Source: Opitutia bacterium Tous-C8FEB (lineage in GTDB: Bacteria > Verrucomicrobiota > Verrucomicrobiia > Opitutales > Opitutaceae). From it: DNA of 48,954 nucleotides. Shown here one piece after another: positions 15,464 to 24,080 of the stretch. The stretch covers positions 1 through 48,954 of the forward strand of contig NEUZ01000004.1 of the NCBI GenBank assembly GCA_002304435.1. The letters run 5' to 3'. The position numbers were made by a program, and so were the translations under genes. A model generated the notes under the pieces. That model did no database searches. It saw only the letters and a program-made list of their open reading frames with translations, and was not told where the DNA came from. The stretch's first letter is position 1, and each line of letters begins with the position of its first letter.

Positions 15464-16498
15464 TCACTTGGCGCTCTTCAGGTCGGTCACCAGCCGGTCG
15501 ATGTCGGCGGCGGCGCGGCCGATGTCGCGGAAGCTCTCGAGCTTCCCGCCCTGCGGGTAGCTGGCCGGGTTCGCGAGCTCGTCCGGCGTGAGGAGGCGGC
15601 GGGCGGCGAGGTTGGGGTTGGTGTACGGGAACGCCGCCGAGATCTGGCGCGAGACCTCGGGCCGGAGGATGTAGTCGATGAACCGGTGGGCCTCGGCGAC
15701 GTTCCGCGCCCCGGCCGGGATGGCGAGCACGTCGACAAACTGGTGTGCCCCCTCGGCCGGCAGGATGTACTGGAACTTACGGTTCTCGCGCCAGAGCAGC
15801 GCCGCCTCGCCGCTCCATACGACCCCAAGGTCAACGTCGCCGTTGAGCAGTGCCGTCTTGGGGCTGTCGGAGTCGAAGACCTTCACCAATTTAATCCACT
15901 CCGCGAGGAGCGGACGGACGCGCGCGAGGCTGGCGGCGTCGACCGTATTGACCGGCTGCCCGAGCGCGTAGAGGGCCCAGGAGACGAGCTCGCGGCTGTC
16001 GTTGACCACGACGATGCGGTCCCGGTGGGCGGCCTGGAAGACTTCGCGGTAGCCGCGCACGGGCGTTTTCACCTTCTCGGTGTTCACCACGATGCCGACG
16101 CTACCGCTCATATACGGAACCGTATAACGTCCCTCGGGGTCGTGCGCGCGGCCGGTGAACTCGGGCGCTAGATTACCCAACCCGGCCAGGCGGGCGCGGT
16201 CGAGCGGCTGCAGCAGCTTGCGGCGGATCATCGCCTCCGCGGTGTAATCGCTCGGCTGCACGAGGTCGTAGCGGCCGCCGCCCGCGACGAGCTTGGCGAG
16301 CATCTCCTCGTTCGAGGAGTAGGTCTCGAAGTTGACCTTGATGCCGGTCTCGCGGGTAAAGCCCTCGAGGACGGGCTGGGGAACGTACTCGGACCAGCCG
16401 AACAGGTTGAGCTGGCCAGCACCGCGGGCGGCGAGCGGGAGGAGCGCGAGCAACAGGGCGGCGAGCCGCCCCGGGAGGTTGAGGGTCTTGAATTTCAT
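15464..16498 (-). CDS. potD: PotD, polyamine-binding periplasmic protein
   Basis: This solute-binding protein delivers spermidine or putrescine to the PotBC permease. It is 344 residues with a cleavable signal (about 1-27: Lys-Phe-Lys then Leu-rich, ending Ala-Arg-Gly-Ala-Gly). The mature protein begins Asn-Leu-Phe-Gly-Trp-Ser-Glu-Tyr-Val-Pro, the classical PotD/PotF opening where Trp and Tyr contact the polyamine. Further family features are Thr-Tyr-Ser-Ser-Asn-Glu-Glu, Tyr-Asp-Leu-Val-Gln-Pro-Ser-Asp-Tyr, and Val-Pro-Tyr-Met-Ser-Gly-Ser-Val-Gly-Ile. The ATG at 16498 gives the signal peptide; longer readings run into potC antisense. It sits between potC and potB, an order that differs from the enterobacterial potABCD. 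Confidence 0.94.
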   Translation of the reverse strand: MKFKTLNLPGRLAALLLALLPLAARGAGQLNLFGWSEYVPQPVLEGFTRETGIKVNFETYSSNEEMLAKLVAGGGRYDLVQPSDYTAEAMIRRKLLQPLDRARLAGLGNLAPEFTGRAHDPEGRYTVPYMSGSVGIVVNTEKVKTPVRGYREVFQAAHRDRIVVVNDSRELVSWALYALGQPVNTVDAASLARVRPLLAEWIKLVKVFDSDSPKTALLNGDVDLGVVWSGEAALLWRENRKFQYILPAEGAHQFVDVLAIPAGARNVAEAHRFIDYILRPEVSRQISAAFPYTNPNLAARRLLTPDELANPASYPQGGKLESFRDIGRAAADIDRLVTDLKSAK

Positions 16499-16518
16499 CG
16501 GGGAGAGGTCGAGGGAGG

Positions 16519-17334
16519 TCAGCGGGCGCCGCGGCGGAGGTAGGCCGCGAAGGCGACTCCGGCGAGCGTGACCAGCAGGAAGAGTGCCGAAAGGGCGTTG
16601 AGCACGGGATTGAGTCCCACCTTGGCCAGCCCAAAGACCTTGAGCGGCAAGGTGGCGGAGGCCGCCGAGGTGGTGAAATACGTCACAATCAGCTCGTCCC
16701 AAGAAAGCAGGAACGCCATCAGCCCGCCGGCGAGGATGGCAGGCCGCAGCGCCGGAAGGATGACGTGGCGGAAGGCGCCCCACGGCGTGGCCCCGAGGTC
16801 CCGCGCCGCCTCCTCCAGCGCGGGATCGAGCCCCTGCAGGCGTGCCCGGACCGCGACGAGCACAAAGGGAAAGCTGAAGGTGACGTGGCCGATGATCACC
16901 GTGATGAACCCGAGCCCGACGCCGGCGAGTGCGAAGAGGATGAGGAGGCTGATCCCAAGGAGGATCTCGGGCATCACCATCGGCAGGTTGACCAGGGACT
17001 CGATGAGATCGCGGCCCGGGAATCGATAGCGGTGCAGGAGCCAGGCCCCCGACGTCCCCAGCACCACCGAAAGGAGCGTTGTCGCCGTGGCCACGACGAG
17101 GCTATTGAGGGCGGCCCGCTGGAGCGGCGCCTGGTGCAGGAGCTCCGCATACCAGCGGCCGCTGAACCCCTCCCACGCGACGCCGAGGCGGGCTGAATTG
17201 AACGAATAGACCGCCAGCACGATGACCGGTAGGTACAGGAAGAGGAGCACCAGCCCCGTCCAGCCCCGCAGGCCCGCCTGCAACAGGCGGGAGCCAGCGG
17301 CCGGGGAAAGCAGCGAAGGGGGCGGGGCGGCCAT
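16519..17334 (-). CDS. potC: PotC, polyamine ABC transporter permease
   Basis: This is the second permease of the importer and the first gene of the operon. It is 271 residues with six predicted membrane segments. The EAA loop reads Leu-Glu-Glu-Ala-Ala-Arg-Asp-Leu-Gly-Ala-Thr-Pro-Trp near 174-186, and Leu-Val-Asn-Leu-Pro-Met-Val-Met-Pro-Glu-Ile-Leu-Leu-Gly is typical of PotC. The ATG at 17334 gives normal length; the frame is open to 17436 but without PotC-like sequence. The start codon follows directly after an 8-bp-arm palindrome (17337-17358), which may control transcription or ribosome access. The gene ends 20 bp before potD. Confidence 0.93.
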   Translation of the reverse strand: MAAPPPSLLSPAAGSRLLQAGLRGWTGLVLLFLYLPVIVLAVYSFNSARLGVAWEGFSGRWYAELLHQAPLQRAALNSLVVATATTLLSVVLGTSGAWLLHRYRFPGRDLIESLVNLPMVMPEILLGISLLILFALAGVGLGFITVIIGHVTFSFPFVLVAVRARLQGLDPALEEAARDLGATPWGAFRHVILPALRPAILAGGLMAFLLSWDELIVTYFTTSAASATLPLKVFGLAKVGLNPVLNALSALFLLVTLAGVAFAAYLRRGAR

Positions 17335-17336
17335 AT

Positions 17337-17358
17337 CCGGAATCCAGCAAGATTCCGG
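17337..17358 (-). promoter_or_regulatory. Palindrome directly upstream of potC
   Basis: CCGGAATC and GATTCCGG form a perfect inverted repeat around a 6-nt centre. It ends 2 nt before the potC ATG, and the only weak GGA ribosome-binding element lies inside one arm. It could be a repressor operator or an mRNA hairpin that blocks translation of the polyamine importer. The regulator is not identified. Confidence 0.45.
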
Positions 17359-17390
17359 CCGCGGGGCGGAGGCAAGCGCGAAGCCCCCGC

Positions 17391-17406
17391 ATTTCAGGCG
17401 TGAAAT
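17391..17406. promoter_or_regulatory. Second small palindrome in the potC/DUF1080 intergenic region
   Basis: ATTTCA and TGAAAT flank GGCG as a perfect 6-bp-arm inverted repeat, AT-rich against the background. It lies 32 bp from the potC-proximal palindrome and 48 bp before the DUF1080 start at 17455. It may be an operator for either divergent unit. The rest of 17335-17454 shows no clear promoter. Confidence 0.3.
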
Positions 17407-17454
17407 CCGCCACGCTTGGCGCGAGTCTCTCTCCACCCTCCCCCCACCCTACCG

Positions 17455-18129
17455 ATGAAACTGCTTCGCCTGCTCCCCTTGCTCTGCCTCGCTGCCCTGC
17501 CCTTGTCCGCCGCCGACGGCTGGGTAAACCTCTTCAACGGCCGCGACCTCGAAGGCTGGGAGCAGCACAGCGGCACCGCCAAGTACCGCGTCGAGGAGAG
17601 CGCCATCGTGGGCACTACCGTACTCAAAACCGGCAACAGCTTCCTCTGCACCAAGCGCGCCTACGGCGATTTCATCCTTGAGCTCGAATTCAAGGTCGCC
17701 CGCAACATGAACTCGGGCATCCAGTTCCGCAGCGAATTCTACACCCAGGAGACCGAGAAGGAGATCAACGGCAAGAAACGGAAATTTCCCGCCGACCGCG
17801 TCTTCGGCTACCAGTACGAGATTGATCCTTCCGACCGCGCGTGGACCGGCGGCGTGTACGACGAGGCCCGCCGTGGCTGGCTCGCCGACCTCAAAGACAA
17901 GCCCGCCGCCCAAAAGGCCTTCCGCCAGGGCGAATGGAACAAGGTACGCATCGAGTGCCGCGGCGACCGCATCCAGACCTGGATCAATGACGTGCCCGCC
18001 ACTGACTTCCGCGACGCGATGACCCCGCGCGGCATCATCGCCCTGCAGGTCCACGGCATCGGCGACGGCAAGAAGAACAAGCCCGGCGAGGAGATCCGCT
18101 GGCGCAACATCCGGCTGAAGGAGCTGTGA
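17455..18129 (+). CDS. Exported DUF1080 (3-keto-disaccharide hydrolase-like) protein
   Basis: DUF1080 proteins have a concanavalin-like jelly-roll fold; some members hydrolyse 3-keto-glycosides. The gene codes for 224 residues with a signal peptide (about 1-19, ending Leu-Ser-Ala-Ala-Asp). The mature part opens Gly-Trp-Val-Asn-Leu-Phe-Asn-Gly-Arg-Asp-Leu-Glu-Gly-Trp, the family signature. Later family features are Asn-Ser-Gly-Ile-Gln-Phe-Arg-Ser, Tyr-Gln-Tyr-Glu-Ile-Asp-Pro-Ser, and Gly-Ile-Ile-Ala-Leu-Gln-Val-His. ATG 17455 is the start that gives a clean signal peptide. Its stop overlaps the following hydrolase gene as GTGA, so the two are probably made together for sugar breakdown outside the cytoplasm. 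Enzymatic activity of this member is inferred, not shown. Confidence 0.9.
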   Translation: MKLLRLLPLLCLAALPLSAADGWVNLFNGRDLEGWEQHSGTAKYRVEESAIVGTTVLKTGNSFLCTKRAYGDFILELEFKVARNMNSGIQFRSEFYTQETEKEINGKKRKFPADRVFGYQYEIDPSDRAWTGGVYDEARRGWLADLKDKPAAQKAFRQGEWNKVRIECRGDRIQTWINDVPATDFRDAMTPRGIIALQVHGIGDGKKNKPGEEIRWRNIRLKEL

Positions 18130-19031
18130 GCCGCGTCCGACGCCTCGCGCCGGCGCTTTTCCTCGCCGCTGTCGCCCTCGGCGCCCCGCCCGGGCCGACC
18201 CTCGACCTTTGGCCCGGTCGCCCGCCCGGGGAGACCCAAACGCTTCCGCCCGAGGCCGCTCAGACCCGGCCCACCGATAGGTTGGTCGCGGGCCGTCCGG
18301 TAATTCGGCTGGGCAACGTCAGCACCCCGCAACTGGCCGTATTCCGCCCAGACCCGCGGCTCGACACCGGCACCGCCGTCCTGATCTGCCCCGGAGGCGG
18401 CTTCAATATCTTGGCCTACGATCTTGAGGGCACGGAAGTCGCGGCCTGGCTCAACGGGCTCGGCGTCACCGGCATCGTCCTGAAATACCGCGTGCCTGCC
18501 CGCGACCCGGGCCGCCGCTGGCTGGCGGCGGTGCAGGACGCCCAGCGCGCGATGAGCCTCGTACGCTCCCAGGCCGGAGAATGGGGCCTCCGAGCCGACC
18601 GCTTGGGAATCCTAGGATTCAGCGCCGGAGGTGCGACGGCGGCGTACACCGCCCTAGCCTCAGAACGCCTCTACCCTGCCGTCGATGCCGTCGACCGCAT
18701 CGCGTGGCGGCCGGACTTCGCCCTGTTGATCTACACCGCAGGGTTTGTCGAGCGGGGCCAGACCACCCTCTCCGGCGTAATGCCAGTCGGCGCCGGCGCG
18801 CCGCCCATGTTCCTCGTCCACGCCTTCGACGATGGGGTGCCCGTGCAGAACAGCCTCCTGCTCGCGGCGGAGCTGCGGCGGGCCGGGGGCAGCGCGGAGC
18901 TGCACGTCTACGACGCGGGGGGGCACGGGTACGGTCTGCGCCCGGATCCCGCCCTGCCAGTGACCTCGTGGCCCGACCGCGCCGCCGCTTGGCTGCGCCG
19001 CCGCGGCCTGCTGGAAACCGCCGTCCGCTGA
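18126..19031 (+). CDS. Exported alpha/beta hydrolase, esterase/acetyl-xylan-esterase-like
   Basis: This serine hydrolase of the BD-FAE/dienelactone-like group probably removes acyl groups from carbohydrates. A hydrophobic N terminus (about 7-20) suggests export. The oxyanion-hole region is Ile-Cys-Pro-Gly-Gly-Gly-Phe. The nucleophile elbow Gly-Phe-Ser-Ala-Gly-Gly puts Ser166 in place, with an Asp at 235/236 (His-Ala-Phe-Asp-Asp-Gly) and His267 (Gly-Gly-His-Gly-Tyr) completing a triad. The Tyr-Arg-Val-Pro stretch near 121-124 is typical of this family. It is 301 residues long. The GTG at 18126 overlaps the DUF1080 stop, which supports the start. The substrate is unknown; the DUF1080 neighbour points to a glycan. 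Confidence 0.87.
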   Translation: MSRVRRLAPALFLAAVALGAPPGPTLDLWPGRPPGETQTLPPEAAQTRPTDRLVAGRPVIRLGNVSTPQLAVFRPDPRLDTGTAVLICPGGGFNILAYDLEGTEVAAWLNGLGVTGIVLKYRVPARDPGRRWLAAVQDAQRAMSLVRSQAGEWGLRADRLGILGFSAGGATAAYTALASERLYPAVDAVDRIAWRPDFALLIYTAGFVERGQTTLSGVMPVGAGAPPMFLVHAFDDGVPVQNSLLLAAELRRAGGSAELHVYDAGGHGYGLRPDPALPVTSWPDRAAAWLRRRGLLETAVR

Positions 19032-19089
19032 CCGACCCACTAGGGCTTGCCGCTGCTGCGGCGCTCTGGTTCGGTCCGAGCCTCTCTCC

Positions 19090-20790
19090 ATGCCCTCCAC
19101 CCCGGACTCCACCCGCAAGTACTCCTCCGTCGTCGTCGACGGCCCCGCCCGCGCCGGCGCCCGCTCGATGCTGCGCCCCGTCGGTTTCACGGACGCGGAC
19201 TTCCAAAAGCCCGTCATCGGTATCGCCTCCCTCTGGAGTATGGTGACGCCGTGCAATATGCACATCGACAAGCTCGCGCTCGAGTCGGAAGCCGGCACCA
19301 ACGCCGCGGGCGGCAAGGGCGTCATTTTCGGCACCATCACCGTCTCCGACGGCATCAGTATGGGCACGCCGGGGATGCGCTACTCCCTCGTCTCGCGCGA
19401 GATCATCGCGGACTCGATCGAGGCGGTCGCCGCCGGCGAGGGCTTCGATGGCGTGGTGACGATCGGCGGCTGCGACAAGAATATGCCAGGCTGCATTATG
19501 GCGATGGCCCGGCTCAACCGCCCCGGCGTCTTCGTCTACGGCGGCACGATTTTGCCGGGCATCCACCCCGACACGCGCAAGGAGTGCGATATCGTCTCCG
19601 TCTACGAAGCAATCGGCCAGCACGCCGCCGGTAAGGTCGACGACGAGGGCCTGCGCAAGATCGAGGCCTGCTCCATCCCCGGCGCCGGCTCCTGCGGCGG
19701 GATGTACACCGCCAACACGATGGCCTCCGCCATCGAGGCCCTCGGAATGAGCCTCCCGAACAGCTCCGCCCAGATCGCTATCAGCGAGGAGAAGAAGCAG
19801 GACTGCCGCCGCGCCGGTGAGGCCACCCTAGCGTTGCTGAAGGCCGACCTGAAGCCCCGCGATATTATGACGCGGAAGGCGTTCGAGAACGCCATCACCG
19901 TCACGATCGCCCTCGGCGGCTCGACCAACGCCGTGCTGCACCTCCTCGCCATCGCCCACAGCTGCGGGGTGAAGCTGACAATCGACGACTTCACCCGCAT
20001 CGGGAAGCGCGTGCCCGTGCTCGCCGACCTTAAGCCCTCCGGCAAGTACGGGATGGTCCACCTCACCCGTATCGGGGGCCTGCCCCCGCTGATGAAGGTA
20101 CTCCTCGACGCCGGCCTCCTCCACGGCGAGTGCCTCACCGTGACGGGCCAGACCGTCGCCGAGAACCTCCGTGACGTGAAGCCCTACCCCGCCGGGCAGG
20201 ACGTCGTGCGGCCGCTCTCGAACCCGATTAAGGCCGACAGCCACCTGCGCGTCCTCTACGGCAACCTCGCCCCCGGCGGCGCGGTGGCCAAGATCTCGGG
20301 CAAAGAAGGGCTCTCCTTCAGCGGTAAGGCCATCGTGTTTGAAAGCGAGGAGAAGGCACTCGATGCGATCCTCGCGGGCCGCGTCAAACCCGGCCACGTC
20401 GTCGTTATCCGCAACGAAGGTCCGGTCGGTGGTCCCGGGATGCGCGAGATGCTCAGTCCGACCAGTGCCATTATGGGCCGCGGCCTCGGCAAGGACGTCG
20501 CGCTGATCACGGACGGGCGTTTCTCCGGCGGTAGCCACGGCTTCGTCGTCGGCCACCTCACGCCCGAGGCGGCCGTCGGCGGCCCTATCGGCGTGATCCG
20601 CAACGGGGACCCGATCACCATCGACGCGGTACGCAACGAGCTGACCCTGGGCATTCCGGCCCGTGAGTTGCAGGCGCGCCTCCGCGCGTGGAAGCCGCGC
20701 CGCGCCAAGGAGACCCGCGGCGTTCTCGCCAAGTACGCGCACACCGTGACCAGCGCGTCCGAGGGCGCGGTGACCGACAAGCTCACCTGA
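19090..20790 (+). CDS. ilvD: Dihydroxy-acid dehydratase
   Basis: IlvD dehydrates dihydroxy acids to 2-keto acids in isoleucine, valine and pantothenate synthesis. The 566 residues carry the Fe-S cysteines: Cys55 (Thr-Pro-Cys-Asn-Met-His), Cys128 and Cys135 (Gly-Cys-Asp-Lys-Asn-Met-Pro-Gly-Cys) and Cys202 (Gly-Ser-Cys-Gly-Gly-Met). The C-terminal Thr-Asp-Gly-Arg-Phe-Ser-Gly-Gly-Ser motif is also intact. The start ATG at 19090 is one of only about eight CATG sites in the window. Inside the gene, Met codons follow AGT, AAT and ATT although C-ending codons dominate elsewhere. The pgi gene follows after 10 bp, so they are probably co-transcribed. The paralogous sugar-acid dehydratases are less likely given the close IlvD motif match. 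Confidence 0.96.
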   Translation: MPSTPDSTRKYSSVVVDGPARAGARSMLRPVGFTDADFQKPVIGIASLWSMVTPCNMHIDKLALESEAGTNAAGGKGVIFGTITVSDGISMGTPGMRYSLVSREIIADSIEAVAAGEGFDGVVTIGGCDKNMPGCIMAMARLNRPGVFVYGGTILPGIHPDTRKECDIVSVYEAIGQHAAGKVDDEGLRKIEACSIPGAGSCGGMYTANTMASAIEALGMSLPNSSAQIAISEEKKQDCRRAGEATLALLKADLKPRDIMTRKAFENAITVTIALGGSTNAVLHLLAIAHSCGVKLTIDDFTRIGKRVPVLADLKPSGKYGMVHLTRIGGLPPLMKVLLDAGLLHGECLTVTGQTVAENLRDVKPYPAGQDVVRPLSNPIKADSHLRVLYGNLAPGGAVAKISGKEGLSFSGKAIVFESEEKALDAILAGRVKPGHVVVIRNEGPVGGPGMREMLSPTSAIMGRGLGKDVALITDGRFSGGSHGFVVGHLTPEAAVGGPIGVIRNGDPITIDAVRNELTLGIPARELQARLRAWKPRRAKETRGVLAKYAHTVTSASEGAVTDKLT

Positions 20791-20800
20791 GGCGCGCGCG

Positions 20801-22381
20801 ATGAGCTGGGCGCATTTTCAGGAGCACTACCACCACTACCCCGAACTGGGGTTCAGCCTCGACCTCTCGCGGCTCCCGCTGCCCGCGGCGTTCACCGCCG
20901 CGATGGAGGGGCCGATGCAGGAGGCGTTCGCCGCGATGCGCGCCGTCGAAGGCGGCGCCATCGCGAATCCTGATGAGGGCCGCCGCGTGGGCCACTATTG
21001 GCTGCGCTCGCCCGCGCTCGCCCCCACCCCGGAGATCCGCGCGGAGATTGAGGACACGCTGCGCGCCCTCCGCGCCTTCGCGGCGGACATCCACGCCGGC
21101 ACCATCGCCGGACCGCGCGGCCGCTTTCGGGAACTGCTGGTGATCGGCATCGGCGGCTCCGCCCTCGGGCCGCAGTTGGTCGCCCACGCGCTCGGCCAGC
21201 CCCGGCGGGACAAAATGGCGGTCCATTTCCTCGACAACACGGACCCGGACGGCATCGACCTCGTGTTCGCCCAGCTCCGGGGGCGGCTCGCCCGCACCCT
21301 CGTGCTCGTGATCTCGAAGTCCGGCGGCACCGCTGAGACGCGGAACGGGATGCTCGAGGCGCAGGCCGCCTTTCGCGCCGCCGGCCTCGACCCGGCCCGG
21401 CATTTCGTGGCCGTCACCGGCGCCGGCTCCCGCCTCGACCAGGAGGCGCGTGACGCCGGCTGGCTCGCGCGCTTCGCGATGTGGGACTGGGTCGGCGGCC
21501 GCACCAGCCAGCTCAGCGCCGTGGGCTTGCTGCCCGCCGCGCTCCAAGGGCTCGATCTCGACGGATTGCTCGCGGGCGCCGCTGCGATGGACGAGGTCAC
21601 GCGCCGGCCGGAGACCCGCGCGAACCCCGCGGCGCTCCTCGCGCTCGCCTGGCACCACGCCACCGAGGGCCGAGGCCGCAAGGATATGGTGGTGCTGCCC
21701 TACAAGGACCGCCTGCTGCTATTCTCCCGCTACCTCCAGCAACTCGTGATGGAATCTCTCGGCAAAGAGCGGGACCTCGCTGGCAACGTGGTCCATCAGG
21801 GCATCGCGGTCTACGGGAACAAGGGCTCCACCGACCAACACGCGTACGTCCAGCAGCTCCGCGAGGGCGTGGACAACTTCTTCGTCACGTTCATCGAGGT
21901 GCTGCGGGACCGCCCCGGCCGGAGCGCACTGGCGGTGGAGCCCGGGGTGACCGCGGGCGACTACCTGCAGGGTTTCCTGCTTGGGACGCGCGACGCGCTC
22001 AGCGAGAAGGGACGCGGCTCGATCACCCTGACCGTGCCAGACGTCTCGCCGCGCACGCTCGGGATGCTCATCGCCCTCTACGAACGGGTCACCGGCCTCT
22101 ACGCCTCCCTGATTGGAATCAACGCCTACCACCAGCCCGGGGTCGAGGCGGGCAAGAAGGCGGCCGGCGCGGTCCTCGCGCTGCAGCGCGCCCTGGTCGC
22201 GGCGCTGGCCGCGGAACGAGGCCGCGGGTTCACCGCCCCGGAGCTGGCCGCCAAGGCCGGCGCGCCGGAGGCGGCGGAGACGGCGTTCAAGGTGCTCGAA
22301 CACCTGAGCGCGAATCCCGCCACCGGGGTGCGGCGGCGCGCGGGGGCCAGCGCGACCGCGGCGAAGTACCGCCTCGCCTGA
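20801..22381 (+). CDS. pgi: Glucose-6-phosphate isomerase with C-terminal extension
   Basis: Pgi interconverts glucose 6-phosphate and fructose 6-phosphate in glycolysis and gluconeogenesis. The 526 residues include Gly-Ile-Gly-Gly-Ser-Ala-Leu-Gly-Pro, the phosphate-binding Ser-Lys-Ser-Gly-Gly-Thr-Ala-Glu-Thr, and Gly-Asn-Lys-Gly-Ser-Thr-Asp-Gln-His. The catalytic core ends near 465. The last roughly 55 residues ([11 protein letters not shown] to Ala-Lys-Tyr-Arg) look like a small winged-helix-type domain, an inference. The gene starts 10 bp after ilvD and ends 9 bp before the next gene. Confidence 0.95.
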   Translation: MSWAHFQEHYHHYPELGFSLDLSRLPLPAAFTAAMEGPMQEAFAAMRAVEGGAIANPDEGRRVGHYWLRSPALAPTPEIRAEIEDTLRALRAFAADIHAGTIAGPRGRFRELLVIGIGGSALGPQLVAHALGQPRRDKMAVHFLDNTDPDGIDLVFAQLRGRLARTLVLVISKSGGTAETRNGMLEAQAAFRAAGLDPARHFVAVTGAGSRLDQEARDAGWLARFAMWDWVGGRTSQLSAVGLLPAALQGLDLDGLLAGAAAMDEVTRRPETRANPAALLALAWHHATEGRGRKDMVVLPYKDRLLLFSRYLQQLVMESLGKERDLAGNVVHQGIAVYGNKGSTDQHAYVQQLREGVDNFFVTFIEVLRDRPGRSALAVEPGVTAGDYLQGFLLGTRDALSEKGRGSITLTVPDVSPRTLGMLIALYERVTGLYASLIGINAYHQPGVEAGKKAAGAVLALQRALVAALAAERGRGFTAPELAAKAGAPEAAETAFKVLEHLSANPATGVRRRAGASATAAKYRLA

Positions 22382-22390
22382 GGCCGCACC

Positions 22391-23143
22391 GTGCACCGCC
22401 TGCCGCTCCTGCTCTGCCTGATCGCGCTGGCCGGTGCTGGGGGATCCGCGTTCCTCGCGCTGCGCATCGGTAATACCAAGCAGGTGCTCGAGGTCCGGCT
22501 CGCGGAGAGCCAGACGCGAGCCGCCCGGCTGGAGACCGACCTGAGCGGGGCCCGCGCGGAGTCCGCCGCCCGGCAGCAGCGGGCCACCGGCCTCGAGGTC
22601 GAGCTCGCGCGCACCAGCGAGCGTCTCGCCGGCGTCGAGGCGCGCGGCCGGGAAACAGAACGAGCCCTCGTCGACACCCGCACCGTGCTGGCCCTCTACG
22701 AGTCTACGGCCCGAGCGCTCGAGGACGAGGTCACCGCCCTGCGCCGCGACCTCGACTCCACCCGCGCGTCCCAGGCCTCGCCCGAGGCCGTGCAGGCGTA
22801 CCGCCAGACGATCGCGGACCTCGAGCGCCAGCTCGCCTCGGCCCGCAACGGGACCGCGGTGCCCTCCACCCCGGGTGCCTCCACCGCGGTGTTCACCAAC
22901 CGCGCGGGTCGCGCGACGGTGCTCAGCGTCGGGCCCGGCAACGCGTTCGTGGTGCTTAACTTCGGCACCGCGCGCGGGGCGCGCCCCGGCCACCGCCTGC
23001 AGGTCTCCCAGGCGGGCCGGCCGCTCGCCACGGTCCAGATCAGCGACGCGCGCACCCAGTTCTCGGTGGCCCAAGTCGAGCCCGAGTCGCTGCGTGGGGT
23101 CTTGCAGAAGGGGGACGAGGCGGTTTTGGTACGGGAACAATGA
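22391..23143 (+). CDS. Membrane-anchored coiled-coil protein, unknown function
   Basis: I do not recognise a named family. The 250 residues start at a GTG with one membrane anchor (about 4-26), followed by a long heptad-like Leu/Ala/Glu/Arg segment (about 30-150) that should form a coiled coil. The C-terminal about 80 residues form a compact beta domain: Ala-Thr-Val-Leu-Ser-Val-Gly-Pro-Gly-Asn-Ala-Phe-Val-Val-Leu-Asn-Phe-Gly, then Gly-Ala-Arg-Pro-Gly-His. This pattern resembles SH3-like domains found in cell-envelope proteins such as MreC. Its stop overlaps the start of a tiny lipoprotein gene as ATGA, so the two may form an envelope complex. Confidence 0.8.
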   Translation: MHRLPLLLCLIALAGAGGSAFLALRIGNTKQVLEVRLAESQTRAARLETDLSGARAESAARQQRATGLEVELARTSERLAGVEARGRETERALVDTRTVLALYESTARALEDEVTALRRDLDSTRASQASPEAVQAYRQTIADLERQLASARNGTAVPSTPGASTAVFTNRAGRATVLSVGPGNAFVVLNFGTARGARPGHRLQVSQAGRPLATVQISDARTQFSVAQVEPESLRGVLQKGDEAVLVREQ

Positions 23144-23304
23144 ATCCACTCGCCCGACGCCTCCTCGCCCTCGCCCTGCTCGCCGCCGGCGCCCTCGCGG
23201 GTGGCTGCAGCACCAACGCCCCGAAGCAGACCTCCATCCCGTGGAGCCGTCCCGCGGGCTGGGAGGGCCAGATTCCCGGGATGGGCCAGCCGCAGGGCCG
23301 CTGA
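23140..23304 (+). CDS. Small lipoprotein of 54 residues, unknown function
   Basis: The ATG at 23140 overlaps the previous stop codon (ATGA). The product has a lipoprotein signal: Arg-Arg, a Leu/Ala-rich core, then the lipobox Leu-Ala-Gly-Gly-Cys with the lipidated Cys at residue 23. The mature peptide is only about 32 residues and ends in the Trp-rich stretch Ile-Pro-Trp-Ser-Arg-Pro-Ala-Gly-Trp-Glu-Gly-Gln-Ile-Pro-Gly-Met-Gly. No known domain fits. Translational coupling and the intact signal argue for a real gene. The following 60 bp up to rsmI hold no feature I can see. Confidence 0.8.
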   Translation: MNPLARRLLALALLAAGALAGGCSTNAPKQTSIPWSRPAGWEGQIPGMGQPQGR

Positions 23305-23364
23305 GCGGAGCCTGATCCGACGGTTCCCCGCCGCCACCGCGCGACGCGGGTTTCCTCCGGCGCG

Positions 23365-24075
23365 ATGGAAAACGCCTCCCTCCGGCCCCTTCCGGGCCAC
23401 CTCTACGTCGTCGCCACCCCAATCGGCAACCTCGCCGATCTCACCGAAAGAGCCAAGGCGCTGCTCGCCACCGTGGACCTCGTGGCCTGCGAGGACACTC
23501 GCACCACCGGCACCCTGCTCACCCGCCTCGGCGTGCGACGCGAGCTTTTCGCCTACCACGAGCACAACGAGCGCGACGCGGCCCCCGAGCTCGCGCGCCG
23601 ACTTGCCGCCGGAGCTTCCGTCGCGCTGGTCACCGACGCCGGCACCCCGGGGTTGAGCGATCCCGGCTTCCGCGTCGTCCGCGCCTGTCGGCAAGCGGGC
23701 CTGCCGGTCGTTCCGGTGCCCGGCCCGAACGCGCTACTCGCGGCCCTCAGCGCCAGCGGACTGCCCACCAACGGTTTCCTCTTCCTCGGTTTCCTGCCCC
23801 CCAAAAGCGCCGCGCGGATCGCGTGCTTTGAGCGACACCGCGAATTTGAGTACACCCTCGCGCTGTTCGAGAGCTGCCACCGTATCGGCAAGGCCGTCGA
23901 CGAGCTCGTCGCGGTGCTCGGTCCGGAGCGCGTCATCGCGGTCGCCAAGGAGCTGACCAAGGTCCACGAGACATTTCTAGTCGGCCCCGCCGGCGAGGTC
24001 CGCGACCGGCTCGCGAAAATCAGCCTCAAGGGGGAGTTCGTCCTCCTGATCGCCCCCGCGGGATTCGTGCTCTGA
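23365..24075 (+). CDS. rsmI: RsmI, 16S rRNA (cytidine-1402-2'-O) methyltransferase
   Basis: RsmI uses S-adenosylmethionine to 2'-O-methylate C1402 in the ribosomal decoding centre. The tetrapyrrole-methylase fold is clear: Tyr-Val-Val-Ala-Thr-Pro-Ile-Gly-Asn-Leu-Ala-Asp-Leu-Thr at the N terminus, Cys-Glu-Asp-Thr-Arg, Tyr-His-Glu-His-Asn-Glu, Thr-Asp-Ala-Gly-Thr-Pro-Gly-Leu-Ser-Asp-Pro-Gly and Pro-Val-Pro-Gly-Pro-Asn-Ala. At 236 residues it is shorter than the E. coli protein (about 286) because the C-terminal extension is missing, a form common outside Proteobacteria. The ATG at 23365 is 60 bp after the lipoprotein gene; a Ppx/GppA gene follows after 5 bp. Confidence 0.95.
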   Translation: MENASLRPLPGHLYVVATPIGNLADLTERAKALLATVDLVACEDTRTTGTLLTRLGVRRELFAYHEHNERDAAPELARRLAAGASVALVTDAGTPGLSDPGFRVVRACRQAGLPVVPVPGPNALLAALSASGLPTNGFLFLGFLPPKSAARIACFERHREFEYTLALFESCHRIGKAVDELVAVLGPERVIAVAKELTKVHETFLVGPAGEVRDRLAKISLKGEFVLLIAPAGFVL

Positions 24076-24080
24076 ACCCG

